This document shows positions 25,397 to 33,815 of a stretch of DNA of 64,000 nt, in pieces. The notes below the pieces were generated by a model. It was not told the DNA's origin. It made no database searches and saw only the letters and a list, made by a program, of their open reading frames with translations. This stretch comes from Aldehydirespirator sp965261105. Lineage in GTDB: Bacteria; Actinomycetota; Acidimicrobiia; Acidimicrobiales; Aldehydirespiratoraceae. Made by a program: the position numbers and the translations under genes. Numbering within the stretch: position 1 is the stretch's first letter; each line of letters begins with the position of its first letter. The stretch spans positions 1,178,001 through 1,242,000 of the forward strand of contig CBDHCM010000006.1 of the NCBI GenBank assembly GCA_965261105.1, written 5' to 3'.

Positions 25397-26845
25397 TCAA
25401 TCTCGGTGTCCAGCGGTCTCGCTCGCTTCCGGGAAGAGGCCCCGGAGCCGATCGCCGACGGCCACGATTCGAGCCTGTTCCTCAGCCTCTCGGCTGAGCC
25501 TCGATGGTTGCGGGCCGAGGGGTGTGTCGTACTTGGCGGAGTCGGGGTATGGCTGTGAGGTTTCCTGGTCGAGTCCCCAGAGAACGAGTTGGCAAATCCG
25601 CGATCCGGTGATGAGCTTGAGGGGGACGGTTCCGCTGTTGACCAGTTCGAGTGTCAGCGCGCCCGTGAACCCCGGATGCACGCTCACCGCTGTGGCGACG
25701 AGGAGGCCGGTGCGGGCCCATGAAGACCGGTTCAGGACTTGGCCTGCAAGCTGGCGCGGTACTCGCAGGTACTCAAGGGTCGACCCCAACAGGAACTGGC
25801 CCGGGTGGATTATGAACTGGTTGCCAAACGCGACGTTGAAGCCGATTGCCGCCTCTGAGACATGGTTCGCCACGGTTGATTCGATCGCAGGCGCCAGTGC
25901 CTCGCATGCCTCGCGCAGGAACCGCTCTTGCCCTGATGTCGGCGTGCGAGGAGTCGCCCGCTGCCGAAGCCATCCGACGGTCTCGGGACATGTCGCCGCC
26001 ATAAAGTCGCTCCAGCCGCTGGAATCCAACGACGCCAGCGAGAAGCGGAGTCGGTCGCTCGGAAAGGGGTGGCTGCTCGCCGGATCGTCGTGCGCCGTGG
26101 CCGGAAGGAACGAGGCCGCGGCAAAGAGGTAGCCAGGACCACAGATCGCTGTCGCCAAGCTGTCACAGAGCAGCTCGTCAACCCAGCTCACGAGATGGGT
26201 CTGGACCTTGAAGCGGGTCTCGGGATCTGCGTCGGAGAGGTGCTTCGCTAGCAACGTGTTGAGATCGTCGCTCGCAACACTCATGGTTGAGCTCCCCAGG
26301 TTCGCTTGGAGGATCGCCGTATGGCCGATCTCGTGGACAAGCAACGGGGTCATGAGCGCGTTGAACGGGCTCAGCACCGGCACGAAGAACGCGACCGGTG
26401 TCGGCTCGCTCTCCTGTGCCCAGCTGAGCGCCTCGTACAGGTCGAGCGTCGAGTACATGTGGGCGTCGTCGAAGTGAACCACGGGGTCCGCGCCTGCGGG
26501 CAGCAACGCTTCGATGGCAGAGTCGAGCGCTACCAGCATGCCGATCGGTACGTCATCTCTGCGAACGCTCTCCATCAGCGGTCGCAGAAACGGCAGAATG
26601 GTCTCGACCTCTGTCAGCGTGCGATGCAACGCCCGCTCCGCGTAGCGCCGCGTCTTGTCGTCGTCGCTGGCTTGGAGTTTGGCCTCAACGTCTACAACTG
26701 TCGCTTCGGCCTGCTCGATCACTCGGCGGTGCAGGTCAAAGAGCCGAGCGCCGCGGCCTGAGTGGCTCTTCGGTTGCCCTCGGAGCGCGCTGTCGATGTG
26801 GCCAGCGATCAGGCCTCGGACGAGCTCAAGGCCTCGCTCATCCAT
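25397..26845 (-). CDS. Fusion of HEXXH metallopeptidase-like domain and dCTP-deaminase (Dcd) domain
   Basis: A 482-residue two-domain protein. The N-terminal half contains LLVHEIGHTAIL with a zinc-binding HEIGH (171-175) and a downstream WVDELLCDSLAT (221-232), whose acidic residues could supply the third ligand, as in gluzincin peptidases. The C-terminal part (about 340-450) is a clear Dcd/dUTPase fold. NQFIIHPGQFLLGSTLEY is followed by RSSWARTG (Ser374, Arg378) and VHPGFTGALTLELVNSG (Glu400), matching E. coli Dcd Ser111, Arg115 and Glu138. The C-terminal KYDTPLGPQPSRL matches the nucleotide-closing tail. Dcd enzymes deplete dCTP as an antiphage response (established for defence Dcds). A peptidase-Dcd fusion with an XRE regulator suggests a regulated nucleotide-depletion device (inference). 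Its start overlaps the preceding gene by 37 bp. Confidence 0.85.
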   Translation of the reverse strand: MDERGLELVRGLIAGHIDSALRGQPKSHSGRGARLFDLHRRVIEQAEATVVDVEAKLQASDDDKTRRYAERALHRTLTEVETILPFLRPLMESVRRDDVPIGMLVALDSAIEALLPAGADPVVHFDDAHMYSTLDLYEALSWAQESEPTPVAFFVPVLSPFNALMTPLLVHEIGHTAILQANLGSSTMSVASDDLNTLLAKHLSDADPETRFKVQTHLVSWVDELLCDSLATAICGPGYLFAAASFLPATAHDDPASSHPFPSDRLRFSLASLDSSGWSDFMAATCPETVGWLRQRATPRTPTSGQERFLREACEALAPAIESTVANHVSEAAIGFNVAFGNQFIIHPGQFLLGSTLEYLRVPRQLAGQVLNRSSWARTGLLVATAVSVHPGFTGALTLELVNSGTVPLKLITGSRICQLVLWGLDQETSQPYPDSAKYDTPLGPQPSRLSREAEEQARIVAVGDRLRGLFPEASETAGHRD

Positions 26846-27294
26846 CTTTGTCTCCGTTCCGGACCGCGCCGTGCCATCGACGTCGTTCGATTGAGGGTCG
26901 CCGCGCCGAGGCCGTCGAAGAACACTGCGACGCTGTGAATCTGGTCGGTGGTTCCTGATCTCGCGAGGATCGAGTCGATCGACTCGATCAGCCTCTCGAC
27001 GAACGCGCTGACATCGGCTTGGTCGTTCGTTCGCGACACGGCTCCGAACGTCTCTTCGAGCACTGAGATGGGGCCCATCGCCTGCAGGGCCACGCGAGTC
27101 GGCACGGTCACCCCCGCGAAGCTCTGCAACTGCATGAGCAGGGATCGGGCGTCCTGGAGTGCCACACGATCATCGTGGTCAAGCGTGCCGGTCTCGGCCC
27201 GATGTGCCGCCAATGCCGCTCGATCGGCCAGCCGCCCCAGCCCCGTCAGACTTGCGACGCTTTCTACGCCGGAAATGTGTTCACGAAGTGTCAT
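26809..27294 (-). CDS. Unknown 161-residue protein between XRE regulator and peptidase-Dcd fusion
   Basis: I do not recognise a family. The predicted product is soluble and helical (LREHISGVESVASLTGLGRL at the start; FVERLIESIDSILAR in the C-terminal half). It has the segment SVAVFFDGLGAATLN and an Arg-rich end. It is placed 11 bp after the XRE gene and overlaps the fusion gene by 37 bp, so all three are translated from one message. The position between sensor and effector suggests an adaptor, inhibitor or peptidase substrate (inference). Confidence 0.6.
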   Translation of the reverse strand: MTLREHISGVESVASLTGLGRLADRAALAAHRAETGTLDHDDRVALQDARSLLMQLQSFAGVTVPTRVALQAMGPISVLEETFGAVSRTNDQADVSAFVERLIESIDSILARSGTTDQIHSVAVFFDGLGAATLNRTTSMARRGPERRQRWMSEALSSSEA

Positions 27295-27305
27295 GGTTCC
27301 CCCTG

Positions 27306-27698
27306 TTAGCGGACTGTGCGCTTGATCGTTTCATAGATGTGGGCCCAATCGTCGGGTTCTCCTGGTTGCATGCCTCGGTAGTGAATCCCGGCCAGCATCT
27401 CGACGTCGGCTTCGGGGATCTTGGCGCTGCGGGCGAAGGCCCGAAGCGACGCTGGAAACTTGTTGGCTTCGCCTGGCTGCCAGGTCTCGGAGGTGCCCGT
27501 CAGATCAGCGATCGAGGTGCCCAACGCAGTAGCCAAGCGACGCAACACTTCATGGCTAGGCGTCGTAGAGGCGCCGTGTTCGAGCTGGGAAAGGTACGCC
27601 TTGGAGATCCCGGCGCGAGCAGCGACCTCCGTAAGCGAGAGCGACTGCGCGGTACGCGCATCGCGGAGCCGGCTGCCCAGTGAGTCATTCGTGGCCAT
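27306..27698 (-). CDS. XRE-family transcriptional regulator
   Basis: A 130-residue protein with an N-terminal helix-turn-helix of the Cro/C1 type: LGSRLRDARTAQSLSLTEVA, GISKAYLSQLEHG (recognition helix region) and LRRLATALGTSIADLTG. The C-terminal half (about 75-130; SAKIPEADVEMLAGIHYRG) is short and has no HEXXH. It resembles the C-terminal extension of regulators that pair with ImmA/IrrE-type peptidases. In those pairs the peptidase cleaves the repressor upon stress (established for ImmA-ImmR); here the HEXXH domain is in the third gene. The -10 box lies only 5 nt before the ATG, so translation is probably leaderless. Confidence 0.85.
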   Translation of the reverse strand: MATNDSLGSRLRDARTAQSLSLTEVAARAGISKAYLSQLEHGASTTPSHEVLRRLATALGTSIADLTGTSETWQPGEANKFPASLRAFARSAKIPEADVEMLAGIHYRGMQPGEPDDWAHIYETIKRTVR

Positions 27699-27703
27699 GC
27701 GAC

Positions 27704-27733
27704 ATTATGACCACTGTCGTTCGAGATGTCAAA
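27704..27733 (-). promoter_or_regulatory. Promoter of the XRE operon, probably leaderless
   Basis: On the minus strand TTGACA (27733-27728) and CATAAT (27709-27704) are separated by 18 bp, close to the sigma-70 consensus. The ATG at 27698 begins 5 nt after the -10 box, so the transcript would start at or near the initiation codon. A second TTGACA at 27753-27758 on the plus strand forms an inverted repeat with the -35 box (19-bp spacer) and could be the XRE operator. Confidence 0.55.
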
Positions 27734-27862
27734 CATTTCTGCGCGCGATAGTTGACACCGACGGTCTGAGCCGCATGTTCGTTATCACAAACATCCGTGT
27801 TCCTGATTCTGAACCAAATGCCGGCGTTGGCGAAATCCTGACAAGACAGGTAGGATTTAGCC

Positions 27863-29029
27863 ATGGCGAGTTTCCGAGAACTACTGCAGCAGGCCAAAGC
27901 ACAGATCCGCGAGGTGGACACCGCAGCCGGCGAGCAGCTCCTGGCCGAGGGCTGGACCCTGCTCGACGTGCGCGAGCCCGACGAGTACGAGCAGGGCGCG
28001 ATCGCCGCGTCGGTGCACATTCCCCGGGGCCAGCTCGAGTCGAGCATCGAGAACCGGGTAGCCGATCGGTCCACCCCGCTGGTGGCCATGTGCGCGGGCG
28101 GGGTGCGCTCCGCCTTCGCGGCCGTCACGCTCGAGCAGCTGGGCTACACCGACGTGGTGTCCATGGACGGCGGCTTCAACAAGTGGAAGGACGAGGGCCG
28201 GGCCTGGCAGCGGCCCCGCACCCTGTCGCCGGAACAGCGCAACCGCTACCAGCGCCACCTGCTGGTGCCCGAGGTGGGCGAGGACGGCCAGCTCAAGCTG
28301 CTCGACGCCAAGGTCCTGCTGCTCGGCGCGGGCGGGCTCGGCTCCCCGGCCGCGCTGTACCTCGCAGCCGCGGGGGTGGGCACCGTCGGCATCATCGACA
28401 TGGACGTCGTGGACGAGTCCAACCTGCAGCGCCAGATCCTCCACAACCTCGACCGGGTGGGGGACCGCAAGGTGGACTCGGCCAAGAAGACGCTGACCGC
28501 GCTGAACCCCGACGTGAACGTGGTCACCTACGACACCCGGCTCGGCGCCGACAACATCATGGAGATCCTCGACGGCTACGACGTGGTCGTGGACGGCGCC
28601 GACAACTTCCCGAGCCGCTACCTGCTCAACGACGCCTCGGTGAAGCTCGGCATACCGGTGGTGCACGGGTCGATCTTCCGCTTCGAGGGCCAGGTCACCG
28701 TGTTCGACCCCCGCGACGGGCCCACCTACCGCGACATGCTGCCCGAGCCCCCGCCGCCGGAGATGGCCCCGAGCTGCGCGGAGGCCGGTGTGCTGGGCGT
28801 GCTGCCCGGCATTGTCGGCAGCGTGCAGGCCCTCGAGGCCCTCAAGCTCATCCTGGGCGTCGGGGACTCGCTGCGCGGCCGCCTGGTGGCCTTCGACGCG
28901 CTGGAGATGAGCTTCCGCGAGTTCAAGCTGCGCGCCGACCCCTCCAACGAGGTCACCTACGACAACCGGGACCGCATCGAGGTGCGCGAGCTCGAAGGGC
29001 AGTGCATGCCGACCATGTCGCAGCCGTAG
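27863..29029 (+). CDS. Rhodanese-MoeB/ThiF adenylyltransferase fusion (MoeZ-like, reversed order)
   Basis: A 388-residue sulfur-carrier-activating protein. The N-terminal rhodanese domain (residues 1-115) has LLDVREPDEYEQGAI and the active Cys77 in AMCAGGVRS. The C-terminal ThiF/MoeB domain has the ATP loop LLGAGGLGSPAALYLA (153-168), NLQRQILH and PSCAEAGVLGVLPG with conserved Cys305. Usual MoeZ proteins have MoeB first and rhodanese last; here the order is reversed. The CxxC zinc pairs of MoeB are missing: the first is replaced by PTYRDML, and no second pair follows. Likely function is adenylation and sulfur transfer to a ubiquitin-like carrier (MoaD, ThiS or CysO type). AGGTAGG precedes the ATG. 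Confidence 0.88.
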   Translation: MASFRELLQQAKAQIREVDTAAGEQLLAEGWTLLDVREPDEYEQGAIAASVHIPRGQLESSIENRVADRSTPLVAMCAGGVRSAFAAVTLEQLGYTDVVSMDGGFNKWKDEGRAWQRPRTLSPEQRNRYQRHLLVPEVGEDGQLKLLDAKVLLLGAGGLGSPAALYLAAAGVGTVGIIDMDVVDESNLQRQILHNLDRVGDRKVDSAKKTLTALNPDVNVVTYDTRLGADNIMEILDGYDVVVDGADNFPSRYLLNDASVKLGIPVVHGSIFRFEGQVTVFDPRDGPTYRDMLPEPPPPEMAPSCAEAGVLGVLPGIVGSVQALEALKLILGVGDSLRGRLVAFDALEMSFREFKLRADPSNEVTYDNRDRIEVRELEGQCMPTMSQP

Positions 29030-29105
29030 CTCCCGCTGGCGCGGCCGCATCCTAGACTCCGGGCGCCCCGTCGCCTGGCGAGAGGCCGAGCGTCAGCGAG
29101 GCCGC

Positions 29106-29142
29106 GGCCCGAGCGGCCCGTGAGCGCAGCGAACAAGAGCGG
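29106..29142 (+). repeat. 37-bp dispersed repeat, copy 1
   Basis: Identical over 37 bp (begins GGCCCGAGCGGCCCG, ends CAAGAGCGG) to 42448-42484. This copy is in the intergenic region before the flippase gene. Confidence 0.8.
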
Positions 29143-29171
29143 AACAAGAGGACAGCGCCATCGGAAACTGG

Positions 29172-30449
29172 TTGAAGGATCTCCGGGCGCGCCTTCGCCT
29201 CGACAGCCTGCTGCCCTTCGGCACCTCCTCGATCGCCTGGGGCCTGGTGGTCAACGGGATCACCACCTACGGATACCTGGTGGTGGCCCGGCGCGCCCTG
29301 GGCGACGACGGATACGGGGGCCTGGCCGTGCTGTGGGCGCTGGTGAACATCGGCGGCTTCGGCCTGTTCCAGCCGCTTGAGCAGGAAGTGGCCCGGGCCA
29401 CCGCCGATCGGGCCAGTAGGGGAGTGGGCAGCGCCCCGGTGCTGCGGCGGGCGGGAGTGCTGGGCTCGGTCGAGTTCGTGGTGGTGGCCGCCGGAGTGCT
29501 CGTGGCCTGGCCCCTGGGGCTCGACGGCCTGCTCGACCACCGGCCCGAGCTGCTCGTCGCGCTGGTGCTGGCCCTGGCTGCCTTCGCCGGCGCCCAGCTC
29601 GTGCGGGGCGCCCTCGGCGGGAGGCACCTCTTCAACCGCTACGCCTGGTACTTCGTGGTGGAGGGCACCGCGCGCATGGCCCTGGCCGTGGCTCTGGCCG
29701 TGGCCGGAGTGGCCGCCGTGGGCGCCTACGGCCTGGCCATGGCCTTCGCCCTGGTGGTGGCGGCAGCAGCCACGGCCGCCCCTCGCCGGCCCCTGGCGCA
29801 TCCGGGGCCGCCCGGCTCGTACCGAGAGCTCAGCCCCGCTCTCGGATTCCTGCTCGTCGCCAGCATCGGTGAGGCGTTCATCCTCAACGTCGGGCCGGTG
29901 GCGCTGGACATCGTGGCCGGTGACGAACTGGGGGCCGACGCCCCCGGAGTGTTCCTCAACGGCATGCTCATCGCCCGCGTCCCGCTGTTCTTCTTCCAGG
30001 CGGTGAAGGCCAGCCTGCTTCCGAGTTTGGCGACGCTGGCCGGCCAAGGCGACCTGGTGGGGTTCCGCAACATGCAGCTCAAGATCGTCGCCGCGGTTGC
30101 CGCGTCGGCCCTCGCGACCACTGCGGCCGCGGCGGCGGTGGGGGCGCCGATCGTGCGCTTCGTCTTTGGCGATGAGCTGGGCCGCAGCGACATGACGCTG
30201 CTGGCGGCCGGCGGCGGCGGCCTGATGCTGATGCTGGCGCTGGCGCTGGGACTGGTCGCGCTGGGTCACACCCGGCTGGCGGTGGCCGGATGGATCGCAG
30301 GGGTCGCCGCCTTCGCAGCCGTGGTGAGCTTCCACCTCGAGCCGTTCCTGCGGGTGGAACTGGCTCTGCTGGCCGCGGTGCTGGCCGGCTCGCTGGTGGC
30401 GGGCGTGCTGCTGCGCCTGGAGTACGCGGCCCATGCCCAGCAGGCCTGA
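29172..30449 (+). CDS. Polysaccharide flippase-like membrane protein
   Basis: A 425-residue integral membrane protein with about 12-14 hydrophobic helices, resembling Wzx/MurJ-type exporters of lipid-linked saccharides. FGTSSIAWGLVVNGITTYGY and RRALGDDGYGGLAVLWALVN near the N-terminus match the family's first helices; EAFILNVGPV and FFFQAVKASLLPSL are in the central part. The start is uncertain: TTG 29172 (MKDLRARLRLDS) is the first in-frame initiator. It stands alone on the plus strand, facing the long glycosyltransferase operon, and probably exports its product. Confidence 0.8.
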   Translation: MKDLRARLRLDSLLPFGTSSIAWGLVVNGITTYGYLVVARRALGDDGYGGLAVLWALVNIGGFGLFQPLEQEVARATADRASRGVGSAPVLRRAGVLGSVEFVVVAAGVLVAWPLGLDGLLDHRPELLVALVLALAAFAGAQLVRGALGGRHLFNRYAWYFVVEGTARMALAVALAVAGVAAVGAYGLAMAFALVVAAAATAAPRRPLAHPGPPGSYRELSPALGFLLVASIGEAFILNVGPVALDIVAGDELGADAPGVFLNGMLIARVPLFFFQAVKASLLPSLATLAGQGDLVGFRNMQLKIVAAVAASALATTAAAAAVGAPIVRFVFGDELGRSDMTLLAAGGGGLMLMLALALGLVALGHTRLAVAGWIAGVAAFAAVVSFHLEPFLRVELALLAAVLAGSLVAGVLLRLEYAAHAQQA

Positions 30450-30545
30450 AGCCCGCCCGGGGGTCGCGGCCCGTCGGTGAACACGAACAGCGCCGCGCCC
30501 ACGAAACCGGCCCGCAGCGCCGCGGACCGGCTGCCGTCGGCGAGG

Positions 30546-33500
30546 TCAGCGCCCATGGGACCCCGGCGAGGAGATCCCGGCGAAGTCGAGGTCGCATCCG
30601 GCCCGGGTCTCGTGCGCCTGGGCCAGGAAGTAGTCGTCGTCGGCCCGCCATGTGTGGCCCTCGCCGTGGCGCACCAGCACGTAGCCCATGCCGTGGGTGC
30701 GGTAGGCGCGATGACCCCCGCTCACCACGTCCTCAATCAGGGCCTGGTCGACGCTGCGGGGGATCGGCCGCCATCCCAGCACCGCATCGAAGCAGCCCCT
30801 GGTGACCATCAGCGCCCCGCCGGCGATGCTCTGGGTGGTGATGTAGCGCTCGCCCCCGCCCCTGAAGCGGTGAAGCGTGACATCGGAGCCTGCCAGGTAG
30901 ACGAACTCCGCTCCCTTGCCCACCAGCGGGGCCCGGGAGTACTCGTGGGCCAGGACCAAGTCCCAGAGATGTTCGGGGCCGTAGATGTCGTCGTCGTCGA
31001 ATTTGGCGAGCAGAGTCCCAGACGACTCCGCGGCAGCCGCGTTGAGCACGGTGCCCAGCGGCAGGTGCCCGGCGACCTCGACCACCCGGGCCGGACAGCC
31101 CAGGCCCTCAAGCAGGCGGGCGACCTCGGTCCGGTCGAATCCGTCGCCGTGGAGCGCCAACACCAGCTCGACTCGCGGGTATTCTTGGCATGCGACGGAG
31201 TCGATGGCCGCAGCCACCCGATCGGGGCGCCTGGTGGCGAGCAGGATCGAGACCTCGGGCAGCGGCGGCCCGCGAAGGCCGGTCGGACCGAGAAGCTGGC
31301 GGACCCGGGCCCGAAGCGAGTGGTCCCGCAGCGCATTGCGCCGCATGGCGACGCTGAAGGCCTCGCGCTCATGCTGATCGGCGGAGACCACGCCCTCGTC
31401 ACACATCAGGGAGTAGAGGTTCGAGCCCAGACGGTGGTATAGGTCGGCGCTGTGGTCCGCGAGGTACACGACCGCGCCGGTGGCCGCCAACGCGGCCAGC
31501 GTGCCCGCACGGGTCAGCGCGTCTTCGTGATAAGCCGCCGTGTCCACCACATGGTGGGCGCGCCGGCATGCCGCGCGGCTGCTGGCGCTGGCAATCCCCC
31601 GGGCCCGGATCGGTCTGGGCAGGTGCTCGGGTGGCCCTAGCGCAACCGAGCGCCCGGTGTGCTCGATGGACCACCGCATCGGGGTGAGTTGCTCGGCGTC
31701 GAAGGCGGGCACCGATGCCCGGGGATCAGACTCGGAGAGGACCACGACCGTCGCCTTCGACTCGGCGTCTATGCGGCCGGTCTGCTCGGGCGTGTCTACG
31801 ATGATCGTCTCGGTGAGAGCGCCGATCGTGGTTCCGATGCGGACCGACGCCGCCAAGACGCTCTCGGCACGGGATCCCAGAGCGGCCATCTCGGGGCCGA
31901 GCCGGTAGTCAGCAGGCAGCACTTCGCCATCCCCGCTGCTCCTCCAACTCGGGGGCTTCACGGGCCGCTCGGGCTTCGTGTCTTGGTGGAGCAGTCTCTT
32001 GGTCATCCAACGCAGCTGACGGAGCAGTCTCTTCGCGGCGTGGAGCAGCCTTCTGGTCGTCCAACGCAGCCGGCGGAGCAGTCTCTTCGCGGCGTGGAGC
32101 AGCCGTCTGGTCTTCCAGGGCAGCCGGCGGAGCAGTCTCTTCGCGGCGTGGAGCAGCCGTCTGGTCTTCCAGGGCAGCCGGCGGCCGGTCCGTCGCACCC
32201 TCCAGCTAACCGCCCGCCACAACAACGACAGGAACCACTTGACTAGGTTCATGGCCTCGGAGAGGCTGCGCACCCTGACGGCCTCCCCCTTCAGGTGGGA
32301 GGCTACCTGGGCCAGTTTGCGCAGCCGGGGGAAACTGCCGCGTCGCAGGCCGTGGCTGTCGCTGTCGTCATGGAGGCGTGTCTGGCGGCGCGCTGGCCGG
32401 TTGAGGCGCTTGCGCAGAATCGACCGGCGCTTGTCCTGTTGGCGGCTGCCGCCGTCGCCGTGGGCGTCGAGGCGGATCTCGCTGCGCGCTGCCCGGTTGA
32501 GGGCCCGAGCCCGGACCATCTCCGCGGTCTGACCGCCGCCCAGCTTGATGCTCGACCGGGCAGCCGCTCCGAGCTCCCGGCGCAGGCGCCTCACCGCGTC
32601 CGGCTTGACGGTGGCACCGGCTGGAACCGAGATGTGGAACGCCGCCGCCGGTATGGACTCGGCCGCCGCTCCAGGCCGACCGAACCGCACTCTGGGATCG
32701 CCGGAGAGCAGCCGGCGGATCCGCTCCCGGGCGGGATCGTCGCGGGCGGCGGGATCCTGGGGTTCGTCGACCCACACCACCAAGTCGTGCACGCTGCAGG
32801 CGAGCACCTGCTCGGCTGTCTCGATCTGGGCCTCGGGGTCGCCTTCCTGCACTGTCACCACATACTGGGGCACGGTGAAGCTCCGGCCGGCGCCCGCTCG
32901 GCGGAAGCCGTAGTGGGCGATTAGCTGGGACAGCTTGGCCTGCTGGAGCTCCAGGCTGTCCGACTCGGCCTGATCGGGCGCTGCGCCCGCCCCTTGGTGC
33001 CAGCAGAGCGCTTCTCGAGCCGGGACCAGCAGGGCGCCCAGGGTGTAGGCCCGGTATCCGAACTCGGTGTCCTCGGCTCCCCACTGTGTGAACGTCTCGT
33101 CGTAGCCGCCCACAGCCTCGAAGAGCGCGCGTGAGATCCCCAAATTCCCGCCCGTCACCGTCCGGAACAGGTCGTCGTCGTCGGAGGTGAGCTCGCGGGT
33201 TCGGGTCATGTGGAATTCGATCCACGCCGGGCGGTCGGCGGGGCGGTCCGCGAACAGCTCGGACAGCGCCCCCGGCCTCGTCCGCACCGCGTCGGCGTCG
33301 ATTCCGTCCACCTCGACATGGGCCCGGAAACCCAGCGTGAGGGCGTCGTTGGCAGCATGGTGCCAGCGGGCGTGCTCGGCCAGCCATCCCGCTTCAGGCA
33401 TCATGTCGCAGTCGAGGAAGACAAGAATCTCGTGGGCGGCTGCCCGGGCGCCGGTGTTGCGGGCCCGGGCCAGCCCGAAGCCACGGTCCTCCTGGTGCAG

Positions 33501-33773
33501 CACCCGCACGTTCAGCGGGCTGTCGCAGGGAGGGGCCAGAGACGTACGCGATCCGTCGTCCACCACCACCACCTCGAACAGCTCCCGCGGGTAGGTCTGC
33601 CCCTCGAGTGCGGCCAGGGTCAGGTCCAGAGCCTCGGGCGCCTCGTAGTAGGCGACGACCACGGACACCGGCAGCTGCGGCTCGAAGTCGTCCGCGAGCG
33701 CCACCGCGAGGTCGCGCCAGTTGTTGCCCCGCACTCGGGCAGGAGGCACGCCGCGGTGGTCCATACGCTCCAC
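30546..33773 (-). CDS. Double-domain GT2 glycosyltransferase with basic repeat linker
   Basis: A 1075-residue protein. The N-terminal GT2 domain has VSVVVAYYEAPEALDLTL, VVVDDGSRT, FLDCDMMPEAGW (metal DxD region) and WGAEDTEFGYRAY. A second GT2-like domain at the C-terminus has VSILLATRRPDRVAAAIDS, LLAKFDDDDIYG and SVDQALIEDV. Between them (about 530-600) lies a tandemly repeated, strongly basic helix of 18 residues, WKTRRLLHAAKRLLRRL, likely amphipathic and membrane-associating. It is paralogous to the proteins at 39418-42342 and 38028-39443. It is last in a minus-strand operon. GTG at 33773 is used; ATG at 33764 is an alternative. The donor and acceptor sugars cannot be told. Confidence 0.85.
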   Translation of the reverse strand: MERMDHRGVPPARVRGNNWRDLAVALADDFEPQLPVSVVVAYYEAPEALDLTLAALEGQTYPRELFEVVVVDDGSRTSLAPPCDSPLNVRVLHQEDRGFGLARARNTGARAAAHEILVFLDCDMMPEAGWLAEHARWHHAANDALTLGFRAHVEVDGIDADAVRTRPGALSELFADRPADRPAWIEFHMTRTRELTSDDDDLFRTVTGGNLGISRALFEAVGGYDETFTQWGAEDTEFGYRAYTLGALLVPAREALCWHQGAGAAPDQAESDSLELQQAKLSQLIAHYGFRRAGAGRSFTVPQYVVTVQEGDPEAQIETAEQVLACSVHDLVVWVDEPQDPAARDDPARERIRRLLSGDPRVRFGRPGAAAESIPAAAFHISVPAGATVKPDAVRRLRRELGAAARSSIKLGGGQTAEMVRARALNRAARSEIRLDAHGDGGSRQQDKRRSILRKRLNRPARRQTRLHDDSDSHGLRRGSFPRLRKLAQVASHLKGEAVRVRSLSEAMNLVKWFLSLLWRAVSWRVRRTGRRLPWKTRRLLHAAKRLLRRLPWKTRRLLHAAKRLLRRLRWTTRRLLHAAKRLLRQLRWMTKRLLHQDTKPERPVKPPSWRSSGDGEVLPADYRLGPEMAALGSRAESVLAASVRIGTTIGALTETIIVDTPEQTGRIDAESKATVVVLSESDPRASVPAFDAEQLTPMRWSIEHTGRSVALGPPEHLPRPIRARGIASASSRAACRRAHHVVDTAAYHEDALTRAGTLAALAATGAVVYLADHSADLYHRLGSNLYSLMCDEGVVSADQHEREAFSVAMRRNALRDHSLRARVRQLLGPTGLRGPPLPEVSILLATRRPDRVAAAIDSVACQEYPRVELVLALHGDGFDRTEVARLLEGLGCPARVVEVAGHLPLGTVLNAAAAESSGTLLAKFDDDDIYGPEHLWDLVLAHEYSRAPLVGKGAEFVYLAGSDVTLHRFRGGGERYITTQSIAGGALMVTRGCFDAVLGWRPIPRSVDQALIEDVVSGGHRAYRTHGMGYVLVRHGEGHTWRADDDYFLAQAHETRAGCDLDFAGISSPGSHGR
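32021..32182 (-). repeat. Three tandem 54-bp units inside a glycosyltransferase gene
   Basis: Units start at 32021, 32075 and 32129. A partial, more divergent copy lies at about 31986-32020. Each encodes one 18-residue basic amphipathic helix (LLHAAKRLLRRLxWxTRR). Near-identity of neighbouring units indicates recent expansion, and the reading frame is kept. Confidence 0.85.
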
Positions 33774-33815
33774 GAGCCTACGGCCCCGGTCGCGCGCGCC
33801 CGGTTACGGGCGGAC

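Noticed and set aside
27421..29055. A 544-codon plus-strand frame crossing the XRE promoter and the MoeZ-like gene
   Set aside because: It is an out-of-frame shadow of the rhodanese-MoeB gene, with Arg/Ala-rich composition.
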